Shown here: piece by piece, positions 20,195 to 29,265 of the stretch
How positions within the stretch are numbered: the stretch's first letter is position 1
Layout of the letters: each line of letters opens with the position of its first letter
DNA from: Luteipulveratus halotolerans
Lineage (GTDB): Bacteria > Actinomycetota > Actinomycetes > Actinomycetales > Dermatophilaceae
Reading direction: 5' to 3'
Assembly: GCF_001247745.1 (NCBI RefSeq)
Contig: NZ_LAIR01000002.1
Location: 2,170,001 to 2,234,000 of the forward strand
DNA length: 64,000 nt
The notes under the pieces: generated by a model
Databases searched by the model: none
What the model was told of the DNA's origin: nothing
The model's input: only the letters and a program-made list of their open reading frames with translations
Program-made: the position numbers and the translations under genes

Positions 20195-21091
20195 TCAGCT
20201 CACCCAGAGGGTCAGCACGGCCCAGGTGACCGGCGCCGCCAGCAGCAGCGAGTCCAGCCGGTCCATCAGGCCGCCGTGCCCGGGGATGAGGTTGCTCATG
20301 TCCTTGATGCCGAGGTCACGCTTGATCATCGACTCGCACAGGTCGCCCACGGTCGCGGCGACCACCACGAGCGCGCCGAGCAGCGCGCCGGCCCACCACG
20401 CACCGTCCAGGGCGAGGGCGACGCACAGCGAGCCCGCGACCACGCACGAGACGAACGACCCCGCGAAGCCCTCCCACGACTTCTTCGGGCTGACGGTCGG
20501 AGCCATCGGGTGCTTGCCCGCGACGACGCCCACGGCGTACCCGCCGATGTCGCTGCTGATCGTCACGACGATGAAGGTCACGATGCGCGCCACGCCGTCA
20601 TCGGGCTTGAGCAGAAGCGTGGCGAACGCCGCGAGCGCCGGGACGTAGAGCACGACGAGCACTCCCCCGGCCGCGTCGCGCAGCGACGCAGGGCTGTCGG
20701 CCTCGACCGCGACCCAGGTGATGATCGTCAAGGTCGCGACCACCAGGGCGGGCGCGAGCACCCGCGGCCCCCACGCGTACGCCACTGCCGGGATCGCCGC
20801 CGCAGCCAGGAGCGTGGGGATCGTCGGCGGGTGGACCTTGGCCTTGCTCAACCCGTTGAGCAGCTCGACGGCAGCGACGACCGAGGCGGCCGCGACGAGG
20901 ACGACGAACGCCTCCTTGCGGACCAGCACCGAGACGAGCACCAGCCCACCGAGGAGGACGCCGACGCCGATCGCCATCGGCAGGTTGCGTCCGGCCTTGG
21001 GCGGCGGCTTCGCAGCGCCTTCAGGGGTCGCTGCGGGCGTCGCGCCGCGAGCCTCGCGACGCGACGCCGGGCCGGGTGCAGCGGCGGACAT
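20195..21091 (-). CDS. cdsA: Phosphatidate cytidylyltransferase
   Basis: A 298-residue membrane enzyme making CDP-diacylglycerol from phosphatidic acid and CTP, the entry to phospholipid synthesis. After about 35 polar Ala/Pro-rich residues come eight hydrophobic segments. The C-terminal CDP-alcohol signature is clear: SPKKSWEGFAGS, then DLCESMIKRDLGIKD and LIPGHGGLMDRLDSL, which hold the catalytic acidic residues. The ATG at 21091 is preceded in frame by GTG at 21094, which could be used instead. It sits 21 bases after frr, so the two are probably co-transcribed. Confidence 0.93.
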   Translation of the reverse strand: MSAAAPGPASRREARGATPAATPEGAAKPPPKAGRNLPMAIGVGVLLGGLVLVSVLVRKEAFVVLVAAASVVAAVELLNGLSKAKVHPPTIPTLLAAAAIPAVAYAWGPRVLAPALVVATLTIITWVAVEADSPASLRDAAGGVLVVLYVPALAAFATLLLKPDDGVARIVTFIVVTISSDIGGYAVGVVAGKHPMAPTVSPKKSWEGFAGSFVSCVVAGSLCVALALDGAWWAGALLGALVVVAATVGDLCESMIKRDLGIKDMSNLIPGHGGLMDRLDSLLLAAPVTWAVLTLWVS

Positions 21092-21112
21092 CACCGTGTC
21101 GTGCTGAGGTCC

Positions 21113-21679
21113 TCAGACCTCGAGCAGCTCGGCTTCCTTGCCCTTGAGGAGCTCATCGACCTGGTCGACGTACTTCTTGGTGGTGGACTCCAGGTCCTTC
21201 TCGCCGCGCGCGCCCTCGTCCTCGCCCACGTCGCCGTCCTTGACGAAGCGGTCGATCTCTTCCTTGGCCTTGCGGCGGATGTTGCGGATCGAGACCTTGG
21301 CGTCCTCGCCCTTGGTCCGGGCGAGCTTGATGTAGTCCTTGCGGCGCTCCTCCGTCAGCTGCGGGAGGATGATGCGGATCACGTTGCCGTCGTTGCTGGG
21401 GTTGACCCCGAGGTCGGACTCACGCAGCGCCTTCTCGATGGCCGCCATCGCACCCTTGTCGAACGGCTGCACCAGGATCGTGCGGGCCTCCGGCGTCTGG
21501 AACGACGCGAGCTGCTGCAGCGGGGTCGGCGCGCCGTAGTAGTCGACGGTCAGCTTGTTGAACATGCCTGCGTTGGCGCGGCCGGTGCGGATGCCTGCGA
21601 AGTCTTCCTTGGCGACCTCGACGGCCTTCTCCATCTTGTCCTCGGCCTCGAGCAGGCTGTCGTCGATACTGCCGTCCAT
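21113..21679 (-). CDS. frr: Ribosome recycling factor
   Basis: A 188-residue factor that, with EF-G, splits post-termination ribosomes. The sequence is a full-length RRF: LLEAEDKMEKAVEVAKEDF forms the first long helix, GRANAGMFNKLTVDYYGAPTPL leads into the beta domain, and LTEERRKDYIKLARTKGEDA and the helical C-terminus complete domain I. GAGGAGTCC before the ATG is a good ribosome binding site. It follows pyrH by 63 bases in the standard order tsf-pyrH-frr. Confidence 0.96.
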   Translation of the reverse strand: MDGSIDDSLLEAEDKMEKAVEVAKEDFAGIRTGRANAGMFNKLTVDYYGAPTPLQQLASFQTPEARTILVQPFDKGAMAAIEKALRESDLGVNPSNDGNVIRIILPQLTEERRKDYIKLARTKGEDAKVSIRNIRRKAKEEIDRFVKDGDVGEDEGARGEKDLESTTKKYVDQVDELLKGKEAELLEV

Positions 21680-21742
21680 GGTGGTGGGACTCCTCGTCGC
21701 TGTGCGGGGCTGGTCGGCCCCGCGATGATCTGATGACCGGCG

Positions 21743-22474
21743 TCAGGCCGGGGTGACCAGTGTGCCGATCCTCTCACCTTGCAGGGCTCGGGTGATGTTG
21801 CCCTCACCCTCCATCCCGAAGACGACCATCGGCAGCTTGTTCTCGGCGCCGAGTGCAAAGGCGGTCTGGTCGATGACGCGCAGCTCGCGCTCCATCGCCT
21901 CCTGGTAGGTGACCTCGTGGATCAGGGTGGCGGTCGGGTCCTTCTTGGGGTCGGCCGTGTAGACGCCGTCGACCCCGCTCTTGGCGACGAGGACGACGTC
22001 GCAGCGGCTCTCCAGCGCGCGCTGGACCGCCACCGTGTCGGTCGAGAAGAACGGCATGCCCATACCGGCACCGAAGATGACGACGCGGCCCTTCTCCATG
22101 TGCCGGATGGCACGGCGCGGGATGTACGGCTCGGCGACCTGGCCCATCGTGATGGCGGTCTGCACGCGGGTGTCGACGCCTTCCTTCTCGAGGAAGTCCT
22201 GCAGCGCCAGGCAGTTCATGACGATGCCGAGCATGCCCATGTAGTCGGCGCGCACGCGGTCCATGCCGCGGGTCTGCAGCTCGGCACCCCGGAAGAAGTT
22301 GCCACCGCCGATCACCACCGACACCTGCACCCCTGCTCGCGCGGCCGCGGCGATCTGCTGGGCGATGTCCTTGACGACGTCGGGGTCGAGGCCGATGCGG
22401 CCACCACCGAAAACCTCTCCGGAGAGCTTCAGCAGAACTCTCGTGTACGTCGTCCGGTCGGTCTCACGGGTCAC
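21743..22474 (-). CDS. pyrH: UMP kinase
   Basis: A 243-residue kinase that phosphorylates UMP to UDP in pyrimidine supply. RVLLKLSGEVFGG is the N-terminal phosphate-binding motif, VSVVIGGGNFFRGAEL and RADYMGMLGIVMN bind UMP, and SGVDGVYTADPKKDP is the ATP-side loop. The frame stays open upstream to an ATG at 22522. The GTG at 22474 is chosen because GGGAGG lies four bases before it and the length then matches the family. It belongs to the amino acid kinase fold and usually works as a GTP-activated hexamer. Confidence 0.95.
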   Translation of the reverse strand: MTRETDRTTYTRVLLKLSGEVFGGGRIGLDPDVVKDIAQQIAAAARAGVQVSVVIGGGNFFRGAELQTRGMDRVRADYMGMLGIVMNCLALQDFLEKEGVDTRVQTAITMGQVAEPYIPRRAIRHMEKGRVVIFGAGMGMPFFSTDTVAVQRALESRCDVVLVAKSGVDGVYTADPKKDPTATLIHEVTYQEAMERELRVIDQTAFALGAENKLPMVVFGMEGEGNITRALQGERIGTLVTPA

Positions 22475-22606
22475 GGCGCCTCCCAGCGGTGCTGCGTTGT
22501 GGGTCGACAGAGTCTTCCACATCAGCGGGGTGCCCTCGTCCAGCCCTACGCTGGGCCGGCCCCGCCATGACGAGTATCACCCGCCGACGGAAAGGACACG
22601 GCCAGC

Positions 22607-23893
22607 ATGTCCTCGCCCACCGACGCCGCCGATGCGACGGCGCCCGCCAGTCTCGCCCACCGTCTGACGCCGATGCGCGGGCGCGACCCGCACGAGTCCG
22701 GCCGCGCCTCGACACCTCTGGAGCTGCTGTTCGACCTGACGTTCGCGGTGTCGTTCGGCAAGGCCGGCGAGCAGATGGCTCACGCGATCGCCGCCGGCCA
22801 CCTCTCGGTCGCGCTCATCGGCTTCGGCATCGCGATGTTCGCCATCATCTGGGCCTGGATCAACTTCAGCTGGTTCGCGTCCGCGTACGACACCGACGAC
22901 CGGGTCTACCGCGTCACCACCATGGTCCAGATGGTCGGCGTGGTGATCCTCGCCCTCGGCCTGCCCCGGCTGTTCACCTCGATCGAGCACGGCGGCCACG
23001 TCGACAACGTGGTGATGGTCGCCGGTTACATCGTGATGCGCGTCGCCATGCTCCTGCAGTGGCTGCGGGCAGCGCGCCAGTGCCCCGACGACCGGCGCGC
23101 CTGCCTGACCTACGCCGCCACGCTGGTGATCGCACAGGTCGGCTGGGTCGTCACGGCCGTCGCCGACATGTCGCTCGCGGCGTTCTTCGCCGCGGCCGTC
23201 CCGCTGTTCCTGATCGAGCTGTCCGGGCCGTTCATCGCCGAACGGCTCATGGGCGGCACTCCCTGGCGCGCCCACCACATCGCCGAGCGCTACGGCCTGC
23301 TCGCGATCATCACGCTCGGTGAAGGGGTCATCGGCACCGTCGCCTCGACCGGGGCCGTCACCGCCGACGGCTGGGACGCCGATGTCGCGTTCGTGGCGGC
23401 CGCCGGCATCGGGCTGACGTTCGGCATGTGGTGGATCTACTTCGTGCTCCCCTCGGGCGAGGTGCTCCACCAGCATCGGGAGCGCTCGTTCGGGAGGGGC
23501 TACGGCCACATGCTGCTGTTCGCCGCGATCGCCGCTGTCGGCGCCGGGCTGCACGTCGCGGGCTACGTCGTCGAGCACGACGCCGCCGTACCCGAGGCCG
23601 ACTTCGTCCACCTCGGCACGCTCGGTGCTGTGGTCTCCATCGCTCTACCGGTCGGCGGATTCGTCCTGCTGGTGTACGCGCTGTACTCCTACCTCCTGCG
23701 CAGCGCGGAGCGCTTCCACGTGCTGCTGCTCATGCTCACGGCGTTGGCAATCGCCGGTGCGGTGTGGCTCGCCGCTGCCGGGGCCTCGCTCAGCCTGTGT
23801 CTCGTCGTCCTCACGCTCGCGCCGTTCGTCACCGTGGTGGGCTACGAGGCGCACGGCCACCGCCACCAGGCCCAGTCGCTCGCCCACCTCTGA
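22607..23893 (+). CDS. Low temperature requirement protein A (LtrA) family membrane protein
   Basis: A 428-residue integral membrane protein. RASTPLELLFDLTFAVSFGK (about residues 33-52) is the conserved LtrA start; eleven to twelve hydrophobic segments follow, including IIWAWINFSWFASAYD and YGLLAIITLGEGVIGTVAS, the other family landmarks. LtrA was found in Listeria as needed for growth in the cold, but its activity is unknown. GGAAAGGA precedes the ATG. TACGCT at 22547-22552 could be the -10, giving a short leader. The esterase gene begins 18 bases after the stop, so the two may be co-transcribed. Confidence 0.88.
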   Translation: MSSPTDAADATAPASLAHRLTPMRGRDPHESGRASTPLELLFDLTFAVSFGKAGEQMAHAIAAGHLSVALIGFGIAMFAIIWAWINFSWFASAYDTDDRVYRVTTMVQMVGVVILALGLPRLFTSIEHGGHVDNVVMVAGYIVMRVAMLLQWLRAARQCPDDRRACLTYAATLVIAQVGWVVTAVADMSLAAFFAAAVPLFLIELSGPFIAERLMGGTPWRAHHIAERYGLLAIITLGEGVIGTVASTGAVTADGWDADVAFVAAAGIGLTFGMWWIYFVLPSGEVLHQHRERSFGRGYGHMLLFAAIAAVGAGLHVAGYVVEHDAAVPEADFVHLGTLGAVVSIALPVGGFVLLVYALYSYLLRSAERFHVLLLMLTALAIAGAVWLAAAGASLSLCLVVLTLAPFVTVVGYEAHGHRHQAQSLAHL

Positions 23894-23911
23894 CCGCTGA
23901 AGGAGACCACC

Positions 23912-24940
23912 GTGCACACCGCCAGGATCCTCACCGCGACCGCCTGCGTCGCCGCTGCCGCGCTCACGCTGACCGCGCCCATGGCCTCTGCTGACACGCT
24001 TGCGACCCCGGCCAGCGGGCACGGCATCACCGTCACCGGCATGACCAGGGTCGAGGGGCTGCAGCGCACCTGGGAGGTGACCATGACCGACCCAGCCGTC
24101 GACGCTACGTACGCGACCCTGGACCACTCCCTGCGCGTGCGCATCACGCTCCCGGAGGGCTACGCAAGCTCGGGCCGGTCCTACCCGACGCTCTACCTGC
24201 TGCACGGCCAGGACGCCGGCGCCGACCAGTGGACGACGTCCGGCGACGCCGAGCAGATCACGGCCGGTCGTGACGTCATCGTCGTGACGCCGGAGGGCGG
24301 AAAGGCCGGCTGGTACACCGACTGGGTCAACGACGGCGCCCACCGGCAGGACTGGGAGCAGTTCCACGTACGCGACCTCGTGCCCTGGGTCGACGACAGC
24401 TTCCGGACCCTGGCCTCGAAGGAGCACCGCGCGATCGGCGGGCTGTCGATGGGCGGCTACGGCGCACTGCACTACGCGTTCGCGCACCCCGACACCTACG
24501 GCCACGTCTCGGCGTACTCCCCCGCCGCCGACACCGAGGACCAGGCCATCCGCACAGCCGTCGTCGGCAGCGTCACCCTGCAGGGCATGGGTCTCGGCGA
24601 CGGACCGTTCGGCAGCCCCGTGTGGCCGTTCGACGGTGCGTGGAAGGCCGCCAACCCCGTCCGCCACGCCGACCAGCTGCGCGGCACGAGCATCTCGCTG
24701 TACGCCGGCGACGGGCTCGGCAGCGACCCGCTCGAGAGCAACCTCATCGAACGCTTCGCCGGCAACTCCACCCATACGCTCGCGAAAACCCTTGCTGCAC
24801 AAGGGATCCCGCACTACTGGGAGATGTACGGCCACGACGTCTCAGCCGGCGGCTACACCTGCACCGGTGGCCACAACTGGGGCTGCTGGAAGATGTCGTT
24901 CAGCAAGGACATCGGCCGCATCATGAACGCCATCGGCTGA
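23912..24940 (+). CDS. Secreted alpha/beta-hydrolase esterase (esterase D / mycolyltransferase-like)
   Basis: A 342-residue exported hydrolase. The signal peptide is MHTARILTATACVAAAALTL, with likely cleavage after MASA near residue 27. YPTLYLLHGQDAG supplies the oxyanion region, and GGLSMGGYGALHYAF is the nucleophile elbow with the catalytic Ser. His in WEMYGHDVSAGGYT or the later GGHNWGCW is the likely base. The fold matches the esterase family that includes antigen 85, but nothing shows mycolic acid use. Two C-terminal cysteines may form a disulfide. The GTG start follows GAAGGAGA. A strong hairpin ends the transcript. Confidence 0.85.
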   Translation: MHTARILTATACVAAAALTLTAPMASADTLATPASGHGITVTGMTRVEGLQRTWEVTMTDPAVDATYATLDHSLRVRITLPEGYASSGRSYPTLYLLHGQDAGADQWTTSGDAEQITAGRDVIVVTPEGGKAGWYTDWVNDGAHRQDWEQFHVRDLVPWVDDSFRTLASKEHRAIGGLSMGGYGALHYAFAHPDTYGHVSAYSPAADTEDQAIRTAVVGSVTLQGMGLGDGPFGSPVWPFDGAWKAANPVRHADQLRGTSISLYAGDGLGSDPLESNLIERFAGNSTHTLAKTLAAQGIPHYWEMYGHDVSAGGYTCTGGHNWGCWKMSFSKDIGRIMNAIG

Positions 24941-24957
24941 CGCGGCCCACCGTACGG

Positions 24958-24997
24958 CGAACGCCGGCCGCTCCCCGAAGGGAACGACCGGCGTTCG
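24958..24997. terminator. Bidirectional hairpin terminator between the esterase gene and tsf
   Basis: CGAACGCCGG (24958-24967) pairs fully with CCGGCGTTCG (24988-24997). A second stem inside (24969-24975 with 24980-24986) closes on a CGAA tetraloop with one mismatch. It serves two convergent genes. Confidence 0.75.
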
Positions 24998-25018
24998 GTG
25001 TACGACAGCGTCAGACGC

Positions 25019-25846
25019 TCAGACGCCGACCTTGAAGCGGACGAAGCCGACCACCTCGGCGCCGGCCTCCTCGGCGACCTTGGCGATCGTCTTCTTGGTG
25101 TCCTTCGCGAACGGCTGCTCCAGCAGGACGTTGTCCTTGAAGTAGGAGTTCACGCGGCCCTCGATGATCTTGGGCAGAGCCTGCTCGGGCTTGCCCTCCT
25201 CCTTGGCCGTGGCCTCGGCGACGCGACGCTCGTTCTCGACCGTCTCGGCGTCGATCTCGTCACGGGACAGCACGGTGGGGCTGAACGCCGCGACGTGCAT
25301 CGCGATGTCGCGGGCCACCGACTCGTCGCCACCCTTGAGGGCGACGAGCACACCGATCTGCGCAGGCAGGTCGGGGCTGGTCTTGTGCATGTACGAGACG
25401 ACGGTGTCGCCCTCGAGACGCGCGACGCGCTTGAGCTCGATCTTCTCGCCGATGGTGGCGTTGGCCTCGTCGAGCACCGTCTGCACGGTCTTGCCGTCGA
25501 GGTCGCTGGCCAGCAGCGCCTCGTTGTCGGCAGCCTTGACCGCGACGGCCTGGTCGAGCACGCGCCCGGCCAGCTCGACGAACTTCTCGCCCTTGGCGAC
25601 GAAGTCGGTCTCGCAGTTGACCTCGACGAGCGTGCCCACGCCGTCCTCGACCTTGCCGGCCACCAGGCCGTTGGAGGCCGAGCGGCCCTCACGCTTGGTG
25701 ACGCCCTTCAGACCCTTGACGCGCAGGATCTCGGTGGCCTTGGCGCTGTCGCCGTCAGCCTCGTCGAGAGCCTTCTTGACGTCGAGCATGCCGGCACCGG
25801 TCTGCTCGCGCAGGGCCTTGATGTCAGCGGCGGTGTAGTTCGCCAT
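25019..25846 (-). CDS. tsf: Elongation factor Ts
   Basis: A 275-residue guanine-nucleotide exchange factor for EF-Tu. The N-terminal UBA-like part MANYTAADIKALREQTGAGM and DVKKALDEADGD is followed by the core signature VEVNCETDFVAKG, whose TDFVAK residues touch the EF-Tu nucleotide pocket. The C-terminal HVAAFSP and FVRFKVGV match the dimer-like core. Length is typical of actinobacteria. GGAGCAACGC before the ATG gives a ribosome binding site. It lies 48 bases after rpsB and probably shares its transcript. Confidence 0.97.
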   Translation of the reverse strand: MANYTAADIKALREQTGAGMLDVKKALDEADGDSAKATEILRVKGLKGVTKREGRSASNGLVAGKVEDGVGTLVEVNCETDFVAKGEKFVELAGRVLDQAVAVKAADNEALLASDLDGKTVQTVLDEANATIGEKIELKRVARLEGDTVVSYMHKTSPDLPAQIGVLVALKGGDESVARDIAMHVAAFSPTVLSRDEIDAETVENERRVAEATAKEEGKPEQALPKIIEGRVNSYFKDNVLLEQPFAKDTKKTIAKVAEEAGAEVVGFVRFKVGV

Positions 25847-25894
25847 GAGTGTGCGTTGCTCCTTCGTGGAAGAGTCAGCGGTGATGGACCGGGC

Positions 25895-26821
25895 TCAGGC
25901 GCCCGCGGTCTCGTCGGCGGCCTTGACGGTCGCCTCCTCGACAGCAGCGGTCTCCTGGGTCGGGGCGGCGGTGTCGACCGCAGCGGTCTCGGCAGCGGCG
26001 GCCTCGGTGGTCGCGGTGTCCGTGGCAGCAGCGGTGTCGGCAGCGGCGGCGTCGGAGGCGAGCAGCTCGCGCTCCCACTCGGCCATCGGCTCAGCAGCGG
26101 CGTCCTCGGTCGCGTCGCCCGACTTGCCCTGCGAACGGGCGATGAGGCCCTCGGCGACGGCGTCGGCGACCACGCGGGTCAGCAGGGTGACGGAACGGAT
26201 CGCGTCGTCGTTGCCCGGGATCTTGTAGTCGACCTCGTCGGGGTCGCAGTTGGTGTCCAGGATCGCGATGACCGGGATGTTGAGCTTGCGCGCCTCGGTG
26301 ACGGCGAGGTGCTCCTTCTTGGTGTCGACGACCCAGACGGCCGAGGGGACCTTGGCCATGTCGCGGATACCGCCGAGGGAGCGCTCGAGCTTGTCCTTCT
26401 CGCGCTTCATCACCAAGAGCTCCTTCTTGGTGCGGCCCGAGCCGGCGACGTCGTCGTAGTCGATCTCCTCGAGCTCCTTGAGGCGAGCGAGACGCTTGCT
26501 GACGGTGTTGAAGTTGGTGAGCATGCCGCCGAGCCAACGGTGGTTGACGTAGGGCATGCCGACGCGGGTGGCCTGCTCGGCGATGGACTCCTGCGCCTGC
26601 TTCTTGGTGCCGACGAACAGGATCGTGCCGCCGTGGGCAACGGTCTGCTTGATGAACTCGAACGCGTCGGCGAGGTAGGTCAGCGACTGCTGGAGGTCGA
26701 TGATGTAGATGCCGTTGCGCTCGGTCATGATGAAGCGCTTCATCTTCGGGTTCCAGCGGCGGGTCTGGTGTCCGAAGTGGACGCCGCTCTCGAGGAGCTG
26801 GCGCATGGTGACGACGGCCAT
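25895..26821 (-). CDS. rpsB: 30S ribosomal protein S2
   Basis: A 308-residue small-subunit protein needed to dock S1-type factors and mRNA. MAVVTMRQLLESGVHFGHQT and RRWNPKMKRFIMTERNG are the classical S2 start. HRWLGGMLTNFNTV and the coiled-coil KELEEIDYDDVAGSG follow, and NIPVIAILDTNCDPDEVDY is the second family signature. The core ends near residue 240. About 65 more residues are almost pure Ala/Thr/Glu/Asp, a disordered acidic tail longer than usual. The gene opens the rpsB-tsf-pyrH-frr block. Confidence 0.96.
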   Translation of the reverse strand: MAVVTMRQLLESGVHFGHQTRRWNPKMKRFIMTERNGIYIIDLQQSLTYLADAFEFIKQTVAHGGTILFVGTKKQAQESIAEQATRVGMPYVNHRWLGGMLTNFNTVSKRLARLKELEEIDYDDVAGSGRTKKELLVMKREKDKLERSLGGIRDMAKVPSAVWVVDTKKEHLAVTEARKLNIPVIAILDTNCDPDEVDYKIPGNDDAIRSVTLLTRVVADAVAEGLIARSQGKSGDATEDAAAEPMAEWERELLASDAAAADTAAATDTATTEAAAAETAAVDTAAPTQETAAVEEATVKAADETAGA

Positions 26822-27078
26822 GGTGGCGGTCTGCCTTTCGTTGTGATTCCAGTTGTTCTCACGCCCACCGGTGGTGGTCGTGAAGCCTGGCGTCCTGACC
26901 CGTCCCTCCCGTGACGACTGGCTGGTCGTCGCGGACTGCGGGGAGCGTGGCCCCGGCCAAAGGCAGCCGGAGAAGAACGCGCGAATTCGACCCGCCTGAA
27001 CCCATCAGGAGATGTGGACACACGAGTCGTGCCTCCAGGGTACGGGATGGGCGTCCTGACGCGGAAATCGCAGCCGGT
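26822..27078 (-). other. Long intergenic region upstream of rpsB
   Basis: About 270 bases separate rpsB from the divergent aminotransferase gene. On the minus strand TACCCT could serve as a -10, leaving a leader of about 200 bases. The dyad ACCACCGGTGG lies inside that leader, near rpsB. Ribosomal-protein leaders often carry autoregulatory structures, but I could match this one to no known motif. No open frame of note is present. Confidence 0.3.
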
Positions 27079-27084
27079 TAGCCT
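27079..27084 (+). promoter_or_regulatory. -10 element TAGCCT of a probable leaderless promoter
   Basis: TAGCCT ends seven bases before the ATG at 27092, identical in hexamer and spacing to the sites at 8536 and 9643. Confidence 0.6.
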
Positions 27085-27091
27085 CGCAGCC

Positions 27092-28264
27092 ATGAGCAGT
27101 CCCCTGGTGAGCCGCATGCAGGGCTTCGGCGCCACGATCTTCGGTGAGATGTCCCTGCTGGCCGCACGCACCGGCGCGATCAACCTCGGTCAGGGCTTCC
27201 CGGACACCGACGGTCCTCGTGAGGTGCTCGAGGCCGCCCGCTCGGCCATCGCCGACGGCGTCAACCAGTACCCACCGCCCACCGGGCTGCCCGTGCTGCG
27301 CGAGGCGGTCGCCGCCCACCAGCAGCGGTTCTACGGGCTGTCCCCCGACCCCGGCACCGAGGTGCTGGTGACGGTCGGGGCGACCGAGGCCATCGCCGCA
27401 GCGGTCCTCGCCCTGTGCGAGCCGGGCGACGAGGTCGTCACGTTCGAGCCCTACTACGACTCCTACGCCGCGACGATCGCCCTCGCCGGCGCCACCCGGC
27501 GTACCAGCGTGCTGCGCTTCCCCGACTTCGCGGTCGACGAGGAGTCGCTGCGTGCGGCGTTCTCCTCACGCACCCGGCTCGTCCTGCTCAACACGCCGCA
27601 CAACCCGACCGGCAAGGTGTTCACCCGCGCCGAGCTGGAGCTGATCTGTGAGCTCGCCCGCCAGCACGACGCGTACGTCGTCACCGATGAGGTGTACGAG
27701 CACCTGACCTTCGACGGCGCGCAGCACGTCCCCGTCGCGACGCTGCCCGGCATGGCCGAGCGCACCATCACGATCAGCTCCGGTGGCAAGACGTTCGCGA
27801 CCACGGGCTGGAAGGTCGGCTGGCTGACCGGCCCCGCCGAGCTGGTGAGCGCCTGCCGCACCGTCAAGCAGTTCCTGACCTACGTCGGCAGCGGCCCGTT
27901 TCAGCCGGCGATCGCCGTCGGGCTCGGGCTCGACGACGACTACTTCGACGGGTTCGCGGCATCGCTGCAGGGCAAGCGCGACCTGCTCGTCCGTGGTCTG
28001 CGTGACGCGGGGCTCGATGTCAGCACGCCCGCGGGCACGTACTTCGTCATCGCCGACGCCGCAGGGCTGATGGACAAGTACGGCGTGAGCGACGCGGTCG
28101 ACCTCTGCTGGCAGCTGCCTGAGCGCGCCGGTGTGGTCGGCGTCCCGGTGTCGGTGTTCCACGACGATGCCGAGGCAGCACGGACGCTGGTGCGGTTCGC
28201 GTTCTGCAAGAAGGACGACGTGCTGCACGAGGCCGTACGCCGGCTGCGCACCCTCGCGAGCTGA
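27092..28264 (+). CDS. Class I/II PLP-dependent aminotransferase
   Basis: A 390-residue fold-type I aminotransferase. INLGQGFPDTDGP near the N-terminus is typical of the kynurenine/methionine aminotransferase (YbdL/KAT) branch, as is NTPHNPTGKVF with the substrate-carboxylate Asn. VVTDEVYEHLTF holds the cofactor Asp-Tyr pair, and ISSGGKTFATTGWKVGW places the Schiff-base Lys at residue 233. Candidates are an N-succinyl-diaminopimelate or an aromatic/methionine aminotransferase; sequence alone does not decide. The frame is open upstream to 27014, but the ATG at 27092 fits the family start and its -10. It ends one base before the convergent DUF3152 gene. Confidence 0.9.
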   Translation: MSSPLVSRMQGFGATIFGEMSLLAARTGAINLGQGFPDTDGPREVLEAARSAIADGVNQYPPPTGLPVLREAVAAHQQRFYGLSPDPGTEVLVTVGATEAIAAAVLALCEPGDEVVTFEPYYDSYAATIALAGATRRTSVLRFPDFAVDEESLRAAFSSRTRLVLLNTPHNPTGKVFTRAELELICELARQHDAYVVTDEVYEHLTFDGAQHVPVATLPGMAERTITISSGGKTFATTGWKVGWLTGPAELVSACRTVKQFLTYVGSGPFQPAIAVGLGLDDDYFDGFAASLQGKRDLLVRGLRDAGLDVSTPAGTYFVIADAAGLMDKYGVSDAVDLCWQLPERAGVVGVPVSVFHDDAEAARTLVRFAFCKKDDVLHEAVRRLRTLAS

Positions 28265-28265
28265 C

Positions 28266-29108
28266 TCAGCCCTTCGAGACGGTCGGGAAGGCGTTGGCCT
28301 TGCAGCCGCCGAGGCCCATCGACTGCTGCAGCATCACCGGCGCGACCTGGCCCGCGCCGGGGCACTGCGCGTGGGGGTGGCCCAGCTCGTGCCCGACCTC
28401 GTGGTTGATCTGGTACGTCCGGTACGGCTCGACCCGGCCCTGGTACGACGGGGTGGCCTCGACCCAGCGGCGGTAGCTGAGCACGGCGTGGTCCTTGTTG
28501 GCGCACGACCACAGACCGCCGGTGTCGAGCGGCGCGCACATCTGGTCGACCTTGTCGGGGCTCACGAGGGAGATGACGACATCGGGCCGTACGCCACTCG
28601 CCCGCTGCTGTGGTGTCACCTGCACGAACCGGATCTTGTCCTGTCGCTGCCACCCTCGCGGGTCGCGCAGGACCCGACCGACCGTCGCGCCGACCTCACC
28701 GGTGTCGATGGACAGTCCGCCCTCGACCTCGAGCGCGTAGGTGACCTGGCGTCCGGCACCGGTGGAGTCCGCCCCCGGCACGAGGACCGGCTTGAGGGTG
28801 CCGTCACCACGGTCCGGCACCGACGAGGTCGACGCGCCGGCGCTCGCGCTGCTCGCGGACGTGGGGCGGGCGCTGGGCGATGTGCTCGACGCGGACGTGG
28901 AGCCGGCCGGGGGCGTCGCGCTCGTGCGGGTCAGTGACGCTTTCGGAGGCGTGATCGCCGCGGCGCTGTCGTCATGCAGCAGCCCGAGCACCGAGCTGCC
29001 GACCGCCAGAAGGACCGCGACGGCCGCGATCGCACGGCGCACCTTGACGCCGGGGTCGCCGGTGACCGGGCGGCCCGACGGGCGCGGCTGCGACGGCCTG
29101 CTGGTCAT
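28266..29108 (-). CDS. DUF3152 protein with metzincin-like zinc motif, membrane-anchored
   Basis: A 280-residue protein. Residues about 22-44 (VRRAIAAVAVLLAVGSSVLG) form one membrane anchor, followed by a Ser/Ala/Thr-rich linker to about 95, then DUF3152. That domain starts VTYALEVEGGLSI and ends with NHEVGHELGHPHAQCPG. The string HEVGHELGHPH fits HExxHxxGxxH, the zinc site of metzincin peptidases, so an extracytoplasmic protease is likely although the family is officially uncharacterised. Four cysteines may make disulfides. A larger paralogue lies 650 bases upstream at 29762-31888. Confidence 0.85.
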   Translation of the reverse strand: MTSRPSQPRPSGRPVTGDPGVKVRRAIAAVAVLLAVGSSVLGLLHDDSAAAITPPKASLTRTSATPPAGSTSASSTSPSARPTSASSASAGASTSSVPDRGDGTLKPVLVPGADSTGAGRQVTYALEVEGGLSIDTGEVGATVGRVLRDPRGWQRQDKIRFVQVTPQQRASGVRPDVVISLVSPDKVDQMCAPLDTGGLWSCANKDHAVLSYRRWVEATPSYQGRVEPYRTYQINHEVGHELGHPHAQCPGAGQVAPVMLQQSMGLGGCKANAFPTVSKG

Positions 29109-29265
29109 GTCGCGGAGTCTAGGAACGCGGCGCGCGCAAGCGTGGGACGCTGCCCGTCATCGCTGCTCGTGTCGCTGTCCACAGGTCGGCTCATCCGGCC
29201 GCATCCTCCACAGCCTGATCCGCGCCGCTGGCCCGGTCGCCGACCGCAGGTCAGGCTCACCGTTC

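Noticed and set aside
24998..26914. 638-codon open frame antisense to tsf and rpsB
   Set aside because: It covers two highly conserved ribosomal genes on the other strand and shows only repetitive Leu/Val/Gly/Asp composition.
28850..28930. Repetitive GC-rich stretch resembling a small repeat array
   Set aside because: It is the Ser/Ala/Thr-rich linker of the DUF3152 protein; codon-level repetition explains it.
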